From Thermotogota bacterium ADurb.Bin062 (lineage in GTDB: Bacteria; Thermotogota; Thermotogae; MWEM01), in NCBI GenBank assembly GCA_002071085.1, contig MWEM01000015.1, positions 1 through 54,317 of the forward strand: a stretch of 54,317 nucleotides of DNA, in the 5' to 3' direction. Both the position numbers and the translations under genes were made by a program. Positions 1 to 8,270 of the stretch are shown here, piece after piece (within the stretch, counting starts at the first letter, position 1; each line of letters opens with the position of its first letter). The notes under the pieces were generated by a model. The model was given only the letters and a program-made list of their open reading frames with translations. It searched no databases and was not told the origin of the DNA.

Positions 1-400
1 TCTCCGTGCGAACCCTGTTTTTTTAAGACATGCCAACTTAAAAGTTGGCATTCCCAGAGCGTTCCCAAGGCATTCTCAAGGCGCTCTCAAGGATCTTTTC
101 TCCGTGTACTCTGTGCCCTCTGTGCGAACCCTGTTTTTTTTTAAGACATGCCGCGCAAAAGTGCGGCGTTCCCAAGGCATTCCCAAGTCGCTCTCAAGGA
201 TCTTTTCTCCGTGTACTCTGTGCCCTCTGTGCGAACCCTGTATTTTTAAGACATGCCAACTTAAAAGTTGGCATTCCCAAGGCTTTCCCGAAAAGCCGAA
301 AAAGCGAGAGTCAAAGACATGCCGCACTAAAGTGCGGCGTTCCCAAGACGTTCCCAGACGTTCTCAGGCGTTCCCAGCAAGGCACCCGCGGCGTGACACC
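1..400 (+). repeat. Cluster A: four direct copies of the composite palindromic repeat
   Basis: Hairpins lie at 32-49, 150-167, 255-272 and 321-338, all in direct orientation. Each core is preceded by AAGACATGCC and followed by GGC(A/G)TTCCCA. Arms differ between copies (AACTT, GCGC, AACTT, GCACT) while pairing is kept apart from one G-T. Copies 2 and 3 sit in a tandem duplication of period 107 (GGATCTTTTCTCCGTG starts at 91 and again at 198) that carries a CTCTGTG-rich module and a T-run before the hairpin. After the hairpins come degenerate 11-bp tandem tails of the GCGTTCCCAAG type (49-92, 165-197, 336-378). No gene is credible here; the open frames across it are repeat-derived. Confidence 0.9.
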
Positions 401-415
401 CTTCTTATACTACTC

Positions 416-451
416 TTGACAAAAATCATTATATGTGTTAGTATATACAAG
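416..451 (+). promoter_or_regulatory. padR promoter with candidate PadR operator
   Basis: TTGACA at 416-421 and TAGTAT at 439-444 are separated by 17 bases. The sequence TATATACAAG (442-451) overlaps the -10 and is followed by a second TAGTATATA run. The same 10-mer recurs at 1056-1065 ahead of the methyltransferase gene. Autoregulation through AT-rich sites over the promoter is usual in the PadR family; the operator call is inference. Confidence 0.6.
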
Positions 452-478
452 GTAGTATATATAAGAAGGAGGATTAGG

Positions 479-1018
479 ATGAACGTCCGTTTGGTCATTC
501 TCGGGTTGTTGCAACGGCGGCCGATGCATGGCTACGAAATCAAGCAAGAGATTGAACGCGGTATGGGAGACTGGACCGATATCGCCTTTGGGTCGATCTA
601 TTTCGCGATCGGCAAGTTGGCCGAGGAAGGGTCGATTTCCGAGTCCGGGCAGGAGAGAGTGGGGAATCGCCCTGCTCGAACGGTCTTCACGATTACCGAA
701 AAAGGACGGCAAGAGTTCCTCCGGTTACTGCGAGAAGAATGGCAGACCGAGAGAAGACAATACTTTCCGGTGGACTTGGCCGTGTACTATATGGCCTCCC
801 TGCCCAAGGAAGAGGTCCACGACTACCTCGTCGAACTCTGCCGAAAATCCGAAGAGAGCTTGAGAACGTTGGAATCACACGCCGAAGCTTTGAAAGTCGT
901 TCCCTATATTCCCCCACTGGCTTTCGTCATCGTCGATCATACCCGCCGCCACCTTCTCGCCGAACGAGACTGGTTGGAATCGATCATCGCCTCTCTCGAT
1001 GAGATTTACGGCGCCTAA
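479..1018 (+). CDS. PadR-family transcriptional regulator
   Basis: A 179-residue protein. The first 85 or so residues form the PadR winged-helix domain: LGLLQRRPMHGYEI at the start, then the recognition helix FGSIYFAIGKLAEEG and the wing with RPARTVFTITEKGR. The remaining half is helical, as in the longer PadR proteins that dimerise through a C-terminal Vir-like helical domain. The ATG at 479 is chosen because AAGAAGGAGGA lies just upstream and the fold begins here; the open frame continues upstream only through repeat DNA. PadR proteins usually repress a neighbouring gene and themselves. The next gene, a methyltransferase, shares a 10-bp promoter element with it, so it is the likely target. 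The ligand cannot be told from sequence. Confidence 0.9.
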   Translation: MNVRLVILGLLQRRPMHGYEIKQEIERGMGDWTDIAFGSIYFAIGKLAEEGSISESGQERVGNRPARTVFTITEKGRQEFLRLLREEWQTERRQYFPVDLAVYYMASLPKEEVHDYLVELCRKSEESLRTLESHAEALKVVPYIPPLAFVIVDHTRRHLLAERDWLESIIASLDEIYGA

Positions 1019-1055
1019 CGGTCACGGGATTTTCAGCATATTATTTTTTTATCCT

Positions 1056-1065
1056 TATATACAAG
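1056..1065 (+). promoter_or_regulatory. Second copy of candidate PadR operator
   Basis: TATATACAAG is an exact match to 442-451. It lies in the AT-rich 83-base gap before the methyltransferase gene, close to a probable -10 (TATTAT near 1071). Its role as a binding site is inferred from its repetition and position. Confidence 0.45.
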
Positions 1066-1101
1066 ATTAAATATTATATCTTATCGAATGGGAGGATCCA
1101 A

Positions 1102-1767
1102 ATGAAAGAAAGTAATCGAGTAATCGAGACGAATGTTGGGATACAAGACGGCGAGATCGTCGAGCAGTTCGATCAAATGATGCGCGCGATGGCCGGTGAG
1201 AGGCGGCGGACCATAGAAAAAATGAAGAGTCTAGGCATCGACGGCGGTTGTGCGCTGGAAATCGGACCTGGTCCGGGACTTTTGGGGATCGATTGGCTGA
1301 AAGCGTCGCCTGGCGCGAGATTGAAGGCGTTGGAGATCAGCGCGAATATGGCCCGTAAAGCGCAGCAGAACGCCCAGTGTGAAGGGGTCGAAGACCGTGT
1401 CGAGTACGTCTTAGGAAATGCCCTAAGGATGCCGTTTTCCGATCAGTCGTTCGACTTCGCTTTCTCTAACGGGTCATTACACGAATGGGAGCAGCCGGCG
1501 GCGGTTTTCAAAGAGATACATCGGGTTCTGAAGCCGGGAGGTGCGTTTTTCGTCAGCGACTTAAAACGAGACGCGCCTTGGTACGCCCGTTGGCTGATGA
1601 TGGCGACGGTCCGACCGAAGTCTATGAGACCGGGGCTCCTCTCCTCCCTTCACGCTGCATATACCTCCGCGGAGACCAGAGGGATCCTAGCGGATTCGGG
1701 TTGGGCGAGGGCGCGCGTCACGGAAAGTGCGTTCGGGTTTGACATCGAGGGGAGAAAGACCTCTTAA
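1102..1767 (+). CDS. Class I SAM-dependent methyltransferase
   Basis: A 221-residue Rossmann-type methyltransferase. The SAM-binding motif I is ALEIGPGPGLLG (residues 51-62), followed by the acidic loop motif II (LKALEIS), motif post-II LRMPFSDQSFDFAFSN and the KPGG turn (HRVLKPGGAFFVSDL) typical of the UbiE/Methyltransf_11 group. The N-terminal 45 residues are helical and could form the substrate lid. ATG at 1102 follows GGGAGGA at 1090-1096. The gene directly follows padR and probably answers to it. Substrate unknown; PadR-controlled methyltransferases are often linked to detoxification, but nothing here fixes that. Confidence 0.85.
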   Translation: MKESNRVIETNVGIQDGEIVEQFDQMMRAMAGERRRTIEKMKSLGIDGGCALEIGPGPGLLGIDWLKASPGARLKALEISANMARKAQQNAQCEGVEDRVEYVLGNALRMPFSDQSFDFAFSNGSLHEWEQPAAVFKEIHRVLKPGGAFFVSDLKRDAPWYARWLMMATVRPKSMRPGLLSSLHAAYTSAETRGILADSGWARARVTESAFGFDIEGRKTS

Positions 1768-1826
1768 ACCCGGACGAGACGCCAATTCGCAGATCCGCAT
1801 CGGCACGGTTCTCCGCCGCGCAATCG

Positions 1827-1835
1827 TGGTATAAT
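1827..1835 (+). promoter_or_regulatory. Extended -10 promoter of hisS
   Basis: TGG directly before TATAAT (1830-1835), with no good -35. This matches the extended -10 class and recurs across the window. The predicted leader is only about 40 bases, too short for a T-box. Confidence 0.6.
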
Positions 1836-1876
1836 AGCGACGATCTTTTTTCATCATCGAAGGCGGAGGTATCACA

Positions 1877-3142
1877 TTGATCAATCGTCCGAAGGGCACG
1901 AACGATATTTACGGGGAAGAAATCGAGTATTGGCAGTCTTTTGAAAAGGCTGCGCGGAAGGTCGCCGGCGTTTTCGGATTCCAAGAGATTAGGACCCCAA
2001 TCTTCGAAATGGCGGAGCTTTTTATCCGTAGCGTCGGCGATGAAACGGATATCGTGCAGAAGGAGATGTACACCTTCGAAGACAAAGCGCATCGCTTGCT
2101 TTGTCTCCGCCCAGAGGGGACAGCGCCGGTCGTTCGCTCCTTCATAGAGAACAACATGGCGTCCGATGGGCTTCCCAAGCAGGTTTACTATATGGGCCCG
2201 ATGTTTCGGTACGAACGCCCCCAAGCGGGACGGCAAAGACAGTTTCACCAATTTGGCGCGGAGCTGATCGGGTCCTCTTCTCCGTTGGCGGATGCCGAGA
2301 TGATCTGGATGTCCATCTTCCTACTGGAGGAGTTGCGACTCCACCGCTATACGCTCCAGGTGAATATGCTCGGATGTCAAAACGATCGCGAAGCCTATAA
2401 AGCCGCCCTCAAAGAACACTATCGCGACAAATTGGACGCGATTTGTCCGGACTGTCGCCGCCGATATGAAACTAACGCCCTGAGGTTGTTGGATTGTAAG
2501 GTGGAGGGCTGCCAGACTATCAAAGAAGGAGCGCCGATATTGACCGACTTCCTATGTCCCGAATGTCAGAACCATAAGCGTCAAGTCAGTCAGATCCTCG
2601 CCCAGTACAATATCGATGCGACTTGGAACCCCCGGTTGGTCCGCGGGCTGGACTATTACACCGGGATCGTCTTCGAGGTCAAGTATCCGTTCAAAGAGAC
2701 GGTTTTCGACCTCTTGGGAGGAGGGCGCTACGATCAGGTGATCGAGCAGCTGGGGGGGAGCGCGACGCCTTCAGTGGGTTTCGCGTGTGGGATCGAACGG
2801 ATGGTCGCCACGATGCGAGAAGAGAAGGCGATCGAAGAGCCGGCCTCGCTGTGTCAGGTTTTCGTTCTGTCGATAGGCGAGGAGGCGAAACGAGAGTCCC
2901 TCAAGATCACGGACTTTCTCAGGAAGCGCGGCATCTCCGTGCAACACGATTTGATGGGGCGGAACATCCGGAATCAGCTGAAGTACGCGGACAAACAACG
3001 GGCCCTCTACACCATCATCATCGGAGAGGACGAGCTCGATAAAGGCGTTTATTTGGTGAAAGAAATGGATACTGGAGACCAGATCGAAGTAGAGAGTTTT
3101 TGGGTGGAAAACTACATCCTGGAAAAACTCGCCGCCTTATAG
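1877..3142 (+). CDS. hisS: Histidyl-tRNA synthetase
   Basis: A 421-residue class II synthetase that charges tRNA-His in the cytoplasm. It begins with the family signature RPKGTNDIYG. Motif 2 with the class-defining arginine is YYMGPMFRYERPQAGRQRQFHQFG (seen around residues 105-128), the insertion domain carries paired cysteines (CPDCRRRYET, CPECQ), the histidine-specific loop is RGLDYYTG, and motif 3 is FACGIERM. The last 90 residues are the anticodon-binding domain. Translation starts at TTG 1877, preceded by GGCGGAGGT at 1862-1870. The downstream membrane-protein gene begins only nine bases after the stop, so the gene probably leads an operon. Confidence 0.97.
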   Translation: MINRPKGTNDIYGEEIEYWQSFEKAARKVAGVFGFQEIRTPIFEMAELFIRSVGDETDIVQKEMYTFEDKAHRLLCLRPEGTAPVVRSFIENNMASDGLPKQVYYMGPMFRYERPQAGRQRQFHQFGAELIGSSSPLADAEMIWMSIFLLEELRLHRYTLQVNMLGCQNDREAYKAALKEHYRDKLDAICPDCRRRYETNALRLLDCKVEGCQTIKEGAPILTDFLCPECQNHKRQVSQILAQYNIDATWNPRLVRGLDYYTGIVFEVKYPFKETVFDLLGGGRYDQVIEQLGGSATPSVGFACGIERMVATMREEKAIEEPASLCQVFVLSIGEEAKRESLKITDFLRKRGISVQHDLMGRNIRNQLKYADKQRALYTIIIGEDELDKGVYLVKEMDTGDQIEVESFWVENYILEKLAAL

Positions 3143-3150
3143 GAGCCGTC

Positions 3151-3783
3151 TTGAGTCTTTCTAGGTACCTTTTTTTTATCACCCTTCTCTTTCTGTGCGC
3201 GACAGGGTTGTTGCTGGTCGGCGTTTCGGTGTTGCTGATGGACACGCACGAGGTGCATACCTTCTCTTCGAAGTTGTATCAATTCTCGTATGACCTCTCT
3301 CACGCCGTGATTCAAGCGCACTATGACCTTCCCTATTCCGATGGGCCGATACGGTTGTTCCGTGAGAGCGCGAAGAGTTTTTTGGAGAAGCCGGTCTTAC
3401 GGCTCTCGCTGTTCTATGATCCTACGGGCGTGTACCAAGACCTGGTCAGGAAAGTCCTTATCGTGGTGGAACATTTTTTGAACACGCCGGATGGGCCTGA
3501 TCCCAACGATCTGATCATCTCCTACTTCAACGTTCGGCCTTCTTTGGACGATCTGATCGGCAGGTACCGGTTGGTGAGCGCGAACACGCTCCGGCACATC
3601 GTCTACGCCACCTTTTTCTTTCTTGGCCTGCTCTTGGTCTTGGCAATCCTCTGCGTCTTTCTGGTGTTTTACCCGCTGATGAGGGATATACAGAACTTGA
3701 ACCATAACCGGCGTTCGTGGATCATTTTTAAGGAACTTCAGTCGTGCAAGTTGAAAAATCGGAGTGTGAAAAGAGATGAATAA
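3151..3783 (+). CDS. Two-span membrane protein of unknown function
   Basis: A protein of about 210 residues that I do not recognise. It has one transmembrane helix near the N-terminus (LFFITLLFLCATGLLLVGVS) and a second at roughly residues 150-175 (FFFLGLLLVLAILCVFLVFY), with about 125 residues between them and a short basic tail, so the central part is probably on the far side of the membrane. TTG at 3151 is chosen because AGGAG sits at 3141-3145; an in-frame ATG at 3100 inside hisS would give an implausible basic leader. The end overlaps the next gene by eight bases, which suggests translational coupling. Confidence 0.8.
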   Translation: MSLSRYLFFITLLFLCATGLLLVGVSVLLMDTHEVHTFSSKLYQFSYDLSHAVIQAHYDLPYSDGPIRLFRESAKSFLEKPVLRLSLFYDPTGVYQDLVRKVLIVVEHFLNTPDGPDPNDLIISYFNVRPSLDDLIGRYRLVSANTLRHIVYATFFFLGLLLVLAILCVFLVFYPLMRDIQNLNHNRRSWIIFKELQSCKLKNRSVKRDE

Positions 3784-4351
3784 AAACTGGCTCTGGCTTG
3801 TCGTTATTGCGCTGGTGGGTTTTTTTATCTACAACATCGTTTCTTCCATCCAGAGTCGCCCACAGTATAAGCAACACGCGTATAAGGCCGTGTACACCTT
3901 CGACCGTTCGGAAGTGACGAGCATGTACAATTGGGTGGTCTTTTCTTACGACAAGCGGGACGATCTGCAAAAAAGCTACGATTACTTCCAAAGTGTCAGT
4001 TTGGAAGAGAAAACGAACAATTACGCGCAGATGCTGGCGAAACTGTCGGAGCAGTCGGAGCGGAAGGTCACGCTCCTGACCTACGAATCGACGGCCCGCC
4101 TTTTGGCGAAAGAGATGGAAGTCGAAGAGTATTCGACGGTCCGAGGAATGGCATACAAATCCGAGGACTTTTGGATAACCGGCTTTGGAGTCAACCGTTT
4201 ACAGCTTCAGGAGAACTCTTCTCTCTCCTTCATCTTTCCGGCGGACGCAGAGATTTTAAGTGTCGTCCCTGAACCTGACGAGAGAGAAGGCAACGTGTTG
4301 TTTTGGGAAACACCAGGCCAATTGGTCTTCCCAGTCGTCTCTTACCGGTAA
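3776..4351 (+). CDS. Single-span membrane-anchored protein of unknown function
   Basis: A 191-residue protein with an N-terminal transmembrane anchor (WLWLVVIALVGFFIYNIVSS) and a soluble remainder of mixed helix and strand. It recalls small single-span proteins that sit beside housekeeping genes in Thermotogota, possibly the DUF4897 type, but I cannot confirm the family by eye. It overlaps the preceding two-span membrane gene by eight bases and is followed after about 85 bases by the PEGA gene, so all three may work at the envelope. No catalytic motif is visible. Confidence 0.8.
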   Translation: MNKNWLWLVVIALVGFFIYNIVSSIQSRPQYKQHAYKAVYTFDRSEVTSMYNWVVFSYDKRDDLQKSYDYFQSVSLEEKTNNYAQMLAKLSEQSERKVTLLTYESTARLLAKEMEVEEYSTVRGMAYKSEDFWITGFGVNRLQLQENSSLSFIFPADAEILSVVPEPDEREGNVLFWETPGQLVFPVVSYR

Positions 4352-4435
4352 GGACAGCGTACGCGCAGACGGTGGAGATAGAAAACCTGTTGGAACGGAT
4401 CGCTCGTGGGAGCTGGCGATCATAGGGAGGAAGCT

Positions 4436-6121
4436 TTGAAGAAGTGTACCCTCATCGTATTGGGGATTTGCTGGATGGCGGCACTATTGGCTGTGCCCAT
4501 CAAGATTTACACCCAACCCGCTAATGTTTCGGTGTACATCAACGGCACGCTTTTCGGCATATCGGATCGCAACGGGGTTCTATCGGAAATGATCTTCCTG
4601 AACGCGGGCCGTTACACCTTTCGTGCCGAGAAACCCGGATACAACGGCCATACCGAGGTTCTCGACATCTTCGAGGCTACGGAAGTGACCTTGAAGCTCT
4701 CTCCTTCCGGAGTCTTAGAGGTGAAAGCGCTGCCCGTCGGGGCTTTGATACGTGTGGATGAACGTTTCGAAGCGACCGGCCACTTCCTCCGTGAGGTCTC
4801 GGAAGGAAGGCATTACGTAGAGGTCTCGCATCCAGGATACCAATCCCGATACTTCTATCCGGAAGTGAAACAGTATTTTACGAAGACATTGGAGGTCGCT
4901 CTGGAGCGGGAGGGCAACACGCGTTTTGTCACGGAACCTGCGGGGGCCCAAGTCAGCGTGGACGGGATTGTGGCGGGCATCACGCCCTTTCAAATCTTTT
5001 TGGAGCCCGGAGAACATCTGGTGAACTTTACGAAAGAATGGCACACCCCGCAATTGCAAATGATACGGGTGAATTCTTTGGGAGAGAATCAGGTTTTCCA
5101 ACGGCTGGAGCCCTTCGCGAACCTGACGATCCGGAGCACTCCCGTTCAGGCCAAAGTGTATAAAGAGGAAACCTTCCTCGGAGAGACGCCGGTCACGTTC
5201 AACCAGTTACCGCTAGAAAAGATGCTCCTCACCTTTCGCGCGGAAGGGTACAAAGAGGTGCGCGAGGAGGTCGTCCTACAACCCGGACCGATGACCGTCA
5301 CGGGTCAGCTCGCCCTCAAAGCCTACCCGCTTACGGTTATGTCGACCCCTGCCGCCCTCGTCTACCTCGACGGAGAGGAAAAAGGAATCACTCCGCTTGC
5401 CTTTCAGGTGGAGCACGGTTCTCATCGCCTTTCCCTGAAATCCGGAGACAAGGAGTGGCTGTCAGTGATCGAGGTGGGTCAACCCCGGGAGGTAAGCGTG
5501 GACCTGAACGTCGAGACGACGATTCTCTTCCATTTCGTGCCCGCAGGCGACGGATTCGTTCTGCATCGGGGACAGAGGTATCCGACGGGACAACCGATTA
5601 ACACGGTGGCGGGGTTGCAAACCTTCGACCTGAGCCGTTCGGGGTATCCGGACCGTCGGCGCGTCTACAAGCTCTCCGCAGGTAAGGTCTATGAGTACAC
5701 GATCGACCTGGAAGGCGAGGCGTTGCTCTTCCTCAGCACGGATCCCGCGCAGGCGAAAGTGTATTGGCTCGGCACCCTCATCGGAGAGACCCCGTTACGC
5801 GGGTTAAAAATCCGTCCGGGTACCGGCGAACTGAAGATACGCTGGCTATATGGGGAATGGGCGGAAAACACCTCCTTTTTCGACGGGCAAACCTATACGC
5901 TCTTTCGGCAACTGCCAGGAAGCACGACGCTCTTCGTGCATTCTTTCCCGTCCGGGATGCCACTTTGGTTGAATGGAATCCCGTCAGGCCTGACACCGCA
6001 GACGCTTTACGTGGAATCCGGCGCCTATACGATCGAATGCGAAGGACCAGATGGCATACGTCGAAAGCAGATCATCACGCTTAGCGGGGAAGTGGAACGA
6101 ACGATCAATTTTGTCTTTTAA
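4436..6121 (+). CDS. Secreted protein with eight PEGA-type repeats
   Basis: A 561-residue protein with a signal peptide (KKCTLIVLGICWMAALLAVP) followed by PEGA-type beta modules across nearly its whole length. I count eight, beginning about residues 22, 85, 150, 215, 285, 350, 415 and 485. Each shows a TxPxxAxVYxDGxxxGxTP-like strand pair, then an extended strand and a G(Y/x)-type turn. PEGA domains are small surface or wall-associated modules. TTG at 4436 is preferred because GGGAGG lies seven bases upstream and the signal peptide begins there. It abuts the SLH coiled-coil gene, so the two may form one structural unit of the outer envelope. Low-copy repeat divergence points to old duplications. 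Confidence 0.85.
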   Translation: MKKCTLIVLGICWMAALLAVPIKIYTQPANVSVYINGTLFGISDRNGVLSEMIFLNAGRYTFRAEKPGYNGHTEVLDIFEATEVTLKLSPSGVLEVKALPVGALIRVDERFEATGHFLREVSEGRHYVEVSHPGYQSRYFYPEVKQYFTKTLEVALEREGNTRFVTEPAGAQVSVDGIVAGITPFQIFLEPGEHLVNFTKEWHTPQLQMIRVNSLGENQVFQRLEPFANLTIRSTPVQAKVYKEETFLGETPVTFNQLPLEKMLLTFRAEGYKEVREEVVLQPGPMTVTGQLALKAYPLTVMSTPAALVYLDGEEKGITPLAFQVEHGSHRLSLKSGDKEWLSVIEVGQPREVSVDLNVETTILFHFVPAGDGFVLHRGQRYPTGQPINTVAGLQTFDLSRSGYPDRRRVYKLSAGKVYEYTIDLEGEALLFLSTDPAQAKVYWLGTLIGETPLRGLKIRPGTGELKIRWLYGEWAENTSFFDGQTYTLFRQLPGSTTLFVHSFPSGMPLWLNGIPSGLTPQTLYVESGAYTIECEGPDGIRRKQIITLSGEVERTINFVF

Positions 6122-6135
6122 TGGGGAGGATGGTT

Positions 6136-7182
6136 ATGAGGTCTATAAAAGCGGCTCTTCTGACGGTGACGGTCTTGGTTTTAGCGACGGGGGCGGTGTT
6201 CGGGGCCGTGCCCAGAGATGTTTCGACGTCCCTCGATATCTACGAACAGGTTCGTACCATAGTGGAAGCGAACATTATGAAAGTCGACAGTATCGGGTTT
6301 TTCAACGGGACCAATTCCGTAAACCGTTATGACCTCGCCGACGCCCTTTATCGAGTGATCAACTACATCATGAGCACGCGGGCGATAGTCGACGCCTCGG
6401 CCCTGACTCGTCGAGTGGAGGGTTTGGAGTCCCAAGACGAGTCAATGAGAACCGAATTAGCTTTGTTACGCCAAAGATTGGACGCGCTAGAGGTTTCTGT
6501 GAGCCCCAAAGAGCTGGCAGCGCTGGAAAGACGTTTGGTCGGGTTGAAAGACGAGGTCTTGGCGGAGATGCAGGGGCTCGAACAGCGCACGAAGTTCGTG
6601 AGCGGTTATAGCGATTTCTTGACCGCCGTTGAGCAAGAGCTTAAAACCTTATACACCCGCGTTGAAGAGCAGGGAAGTCGGTTGGCCGCTACGGAGGCGA
6701 ACACTGGTCGCCTGCTCAGCTATCTCAAAAAATACGAAACCTTGGACACCTGGTTACCGACCGTGGATGCCAACTTTGCGAAACAAGAGGCATACAATGC
6801 GCAGATGAGTCAAGCTTTTGCTGAATTGGGTTTGCAGGCTAACGAAATACTCGCGATGAAAGAGAGGATGGAGGGCCTGCAGCAAGAGCTCTCTGCAGTG
6901 GGGGTCGCCGCGAAAAACGCCCTGGAGATCCCAGCGATCGTGGAATCCCAGAACCATTTGGGCCTTCGCGTTTTGAACCTGGAAGCGGCCAACGCGACGC
7001 TCTTGAAAGTTCAGCAGGACCTGGACTATCTGAAGATAGAGAACGATCAACTGAAACTGGAGAACCAAAACGTGAAAAAACAGCTGTGGTATGCCTTTGG
7101 CGTCGGCATCGGCGGGGCCGTAATCGGCATCGCCGCCATCGTCTACACCTACGTGCTCTGGGGAGGAAGCCAAGGCGAGTGA
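6136..7182 (+). CDS. SLH-like/coiled-coil envelope protein (Omp-alpha type)
   Basis: A 348-residue protein with a signal peptide, a divergent SLH-like module at about residues 25-70 (FFNGTNSVNRYDLADALYRV), a long heptad-patterned coiled coil (about 75-315), and a hydrophobic C-terminal helix (GVGIGGAVIGIAAIVYTYVLW). This plan matches the Omp-alpha proteins of Thermotoga, whose SLH end binds the wall polymer and whose C-terminal helix sits in the outer membrane; here it is inferred by architecture. ATG at 6136 follows GGGGAGG at 6123-6129 with six-base spacing; in-frame ATGs at 6121 and 6130 are too close to that site. It lies between the PEGA gene and queA and overlaps queA by four bases. Confidence 0.85.
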   Translation: MRSIKAALLTVTVLVLATGAVFGAVPRDVSTSLDIYEQVRTIVEANIMKVDSIGFFNGTNSVNRYDLADALYRVINYIMSTRAIVDASALTRRVEGLESQDESMRTELALLRQRLDALEVSVSPKELAALERRLVGLKDEVLAEMQGLEQRTKFVSGYSDFLTAVEQELKTLYTRVEEQGSRLAATEANTGRLLSYLKKYETLDTWLPTVDANFAKQEAYNAQMSQAFAELGLQANEILAMKERMEGLQQELSAVGVAAKNALEIPAIVESQNHLGLRVLNLEAANATLLKVQQDLDYLKIENDQLKLENQNVKKQLWYAFGVGIGGAVIGIAAIVYTYVLWGGSQGE

Positions 7183-8270
7183 ATCTCTCGGATTTTGACT
7201 ACACGCTACCCGTTGAAAAGATCGCGCAAAGCCCTGTGGAACCGCGGGATCATTCGCGATTGATGGTGATCAACAGAACCACACGCACCCTAGAGCATCG
7301 GCGCTTCTACCATCTTCTCGATTACCTTCTCCCGTCCGACCTCCTGGTGATCAACAACACCCGCGTTATCCCCGCGCGATTGCTTGGCGCGAGGGAGGGG
7401 GGCGGAAAGGCGGAGGTCTTCTTGCTCAAACCCCTTCGTGCAGAAAACGAAAAGGAGGCTCTTTGGAACGCCCTCGTCAAGCCGGGTAAGCGGATTCGGA
7501 AAGGAACGGTCCTGTCTTTCCTCAACCATCGGCTGATCGGTCAGTGCGTGGAGCACCATCCGGACGGTAGTCGGGATATCCTGTTCAAGAAAAACTCGAC
7601 TGATGAGGAAACGGATTCGGGAGAGTATGGATCGATCCCTTTGAAAGACCTGATTTTTCGAGCCGGAAGTGTTCCTTTACCCCCTTATATCCATCGGCCG
7701 CTTAGCGATAAAGAGCGCTATCAGACGGTGTATTCGGAAGAAGAGGGCGCGGTGGCAGCCCCGACGGCAGGTCTTCACTTCACTGAGTCTTTGATCGCTG
7801 ACATCAAAGGTCAAGGGATCGAGTTCTGCACTCTCACCCTCCACGTGGGGTTGGGGACCTTCCGGCCCTTAGAAGACGATGGGGGTCCGTTTGCGATAGA
7901 GGGGCACGTTATGCACGCCGAAACTTTTTACGTCAGCGGCGAAGAGGCTCGGAAGATCGAACGCGCGCGACTCGAGAAGCGGCGGATCATCGGAGTCGGA
8001 ACGACCTCGGTTCGCGTCCTGGAAAGCCTGCCGTACTACGAGAAGCGGGCCGACGGATCCTACGCCGGAGACACGCGGCTCTTCATCTATCCGCCCTTTC
8101 CGTTTGTTTACACGGATGCGATGATCACCAACTTTCATCTGCCCAAGTCCAGTCTATTGCTGATGGTCAGCGCCTTCGCGTCTCGGGATCTGATGATGTC
8201 CGCCTATCAGGAAGCGATAGAGAGCGAATACCGTTTCTTCTCTTTCGGAGACGCCTGCCTGATCCTATGA
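7179..8270 (+). CDS. queA: S-adenosylmethionine:tRNA ribosyltransferase-isomerase
   Basis: QueA transfers and isomerises the ribosyl group of SAM onto 7-aminomethyl-7-deazaguanine in tRNA, giving epoxyqueuosine at the wobble position. The 363-residue protein has the usual start (FDYTLPVEKIAQSPVEPRD), the central VAAPTAGLHFT signature, LTLHVGLGTFRPL, and the C-terminal FHLPKSSLLMLV-like segment (NFHLPKSSLLLMVSAF). GTG at 7179 overlaps the stop of the SLH gene (GTGA), indicating coupling. Length and motifs are normal for the family. No other queuosine genes are in the window. Confidence 0.97.
   Translation: MNLSDFDYTLPVEKIAQSPVEPRDHSRLMVINRTTRTLEHRRFYHLLDYLLPSDLLVINNTRVIPARLLGAREGGGKAEVFLLKPLRAENEKEALWNALVKPGKRIRKGTVLSFLNHRLIGQCVEHHPDGSRDILFKKNSTDEETDSGEYGSIPLKDLIFRAGSVPLPPYIHRPLSDKERYQTVYSEEEGAVAAPTAGLHFTESLIADIKGQGIEFCTLTLHVGLGTFRPLEDDGGPFAIEGHVMHAETFYVSGEEARKIERARLEKRRIIGVGTTSVRVLESLPYYEKRADGSYAGDTRLFIYPPFPFVYTDAMITNFHLPKSSLLLMVSAFASRDLMMSAYQEAIESEYRFFSFGDACLIL

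Noticed and set aside
1..400. CRISPR-like array
   Set aside because: Repeats are not identical, spacers are not unique or of constant length, each unit is itself palindromic and no cas gene is present.
45..419. Open frame of 124 codons in the first repeat array, and longer versions reaching padR
   Set aside because: It is a translation of repeat units (recurring CPLCEPCF and AFPSRSQG strings) with no ribosome site.
1836..1876. T-box or other tRNA-sensing leader for hisS, proS or valS
   Set aside because: Predicted leaders are about 30-85 bases, with no stem I or antiterminator pattern.
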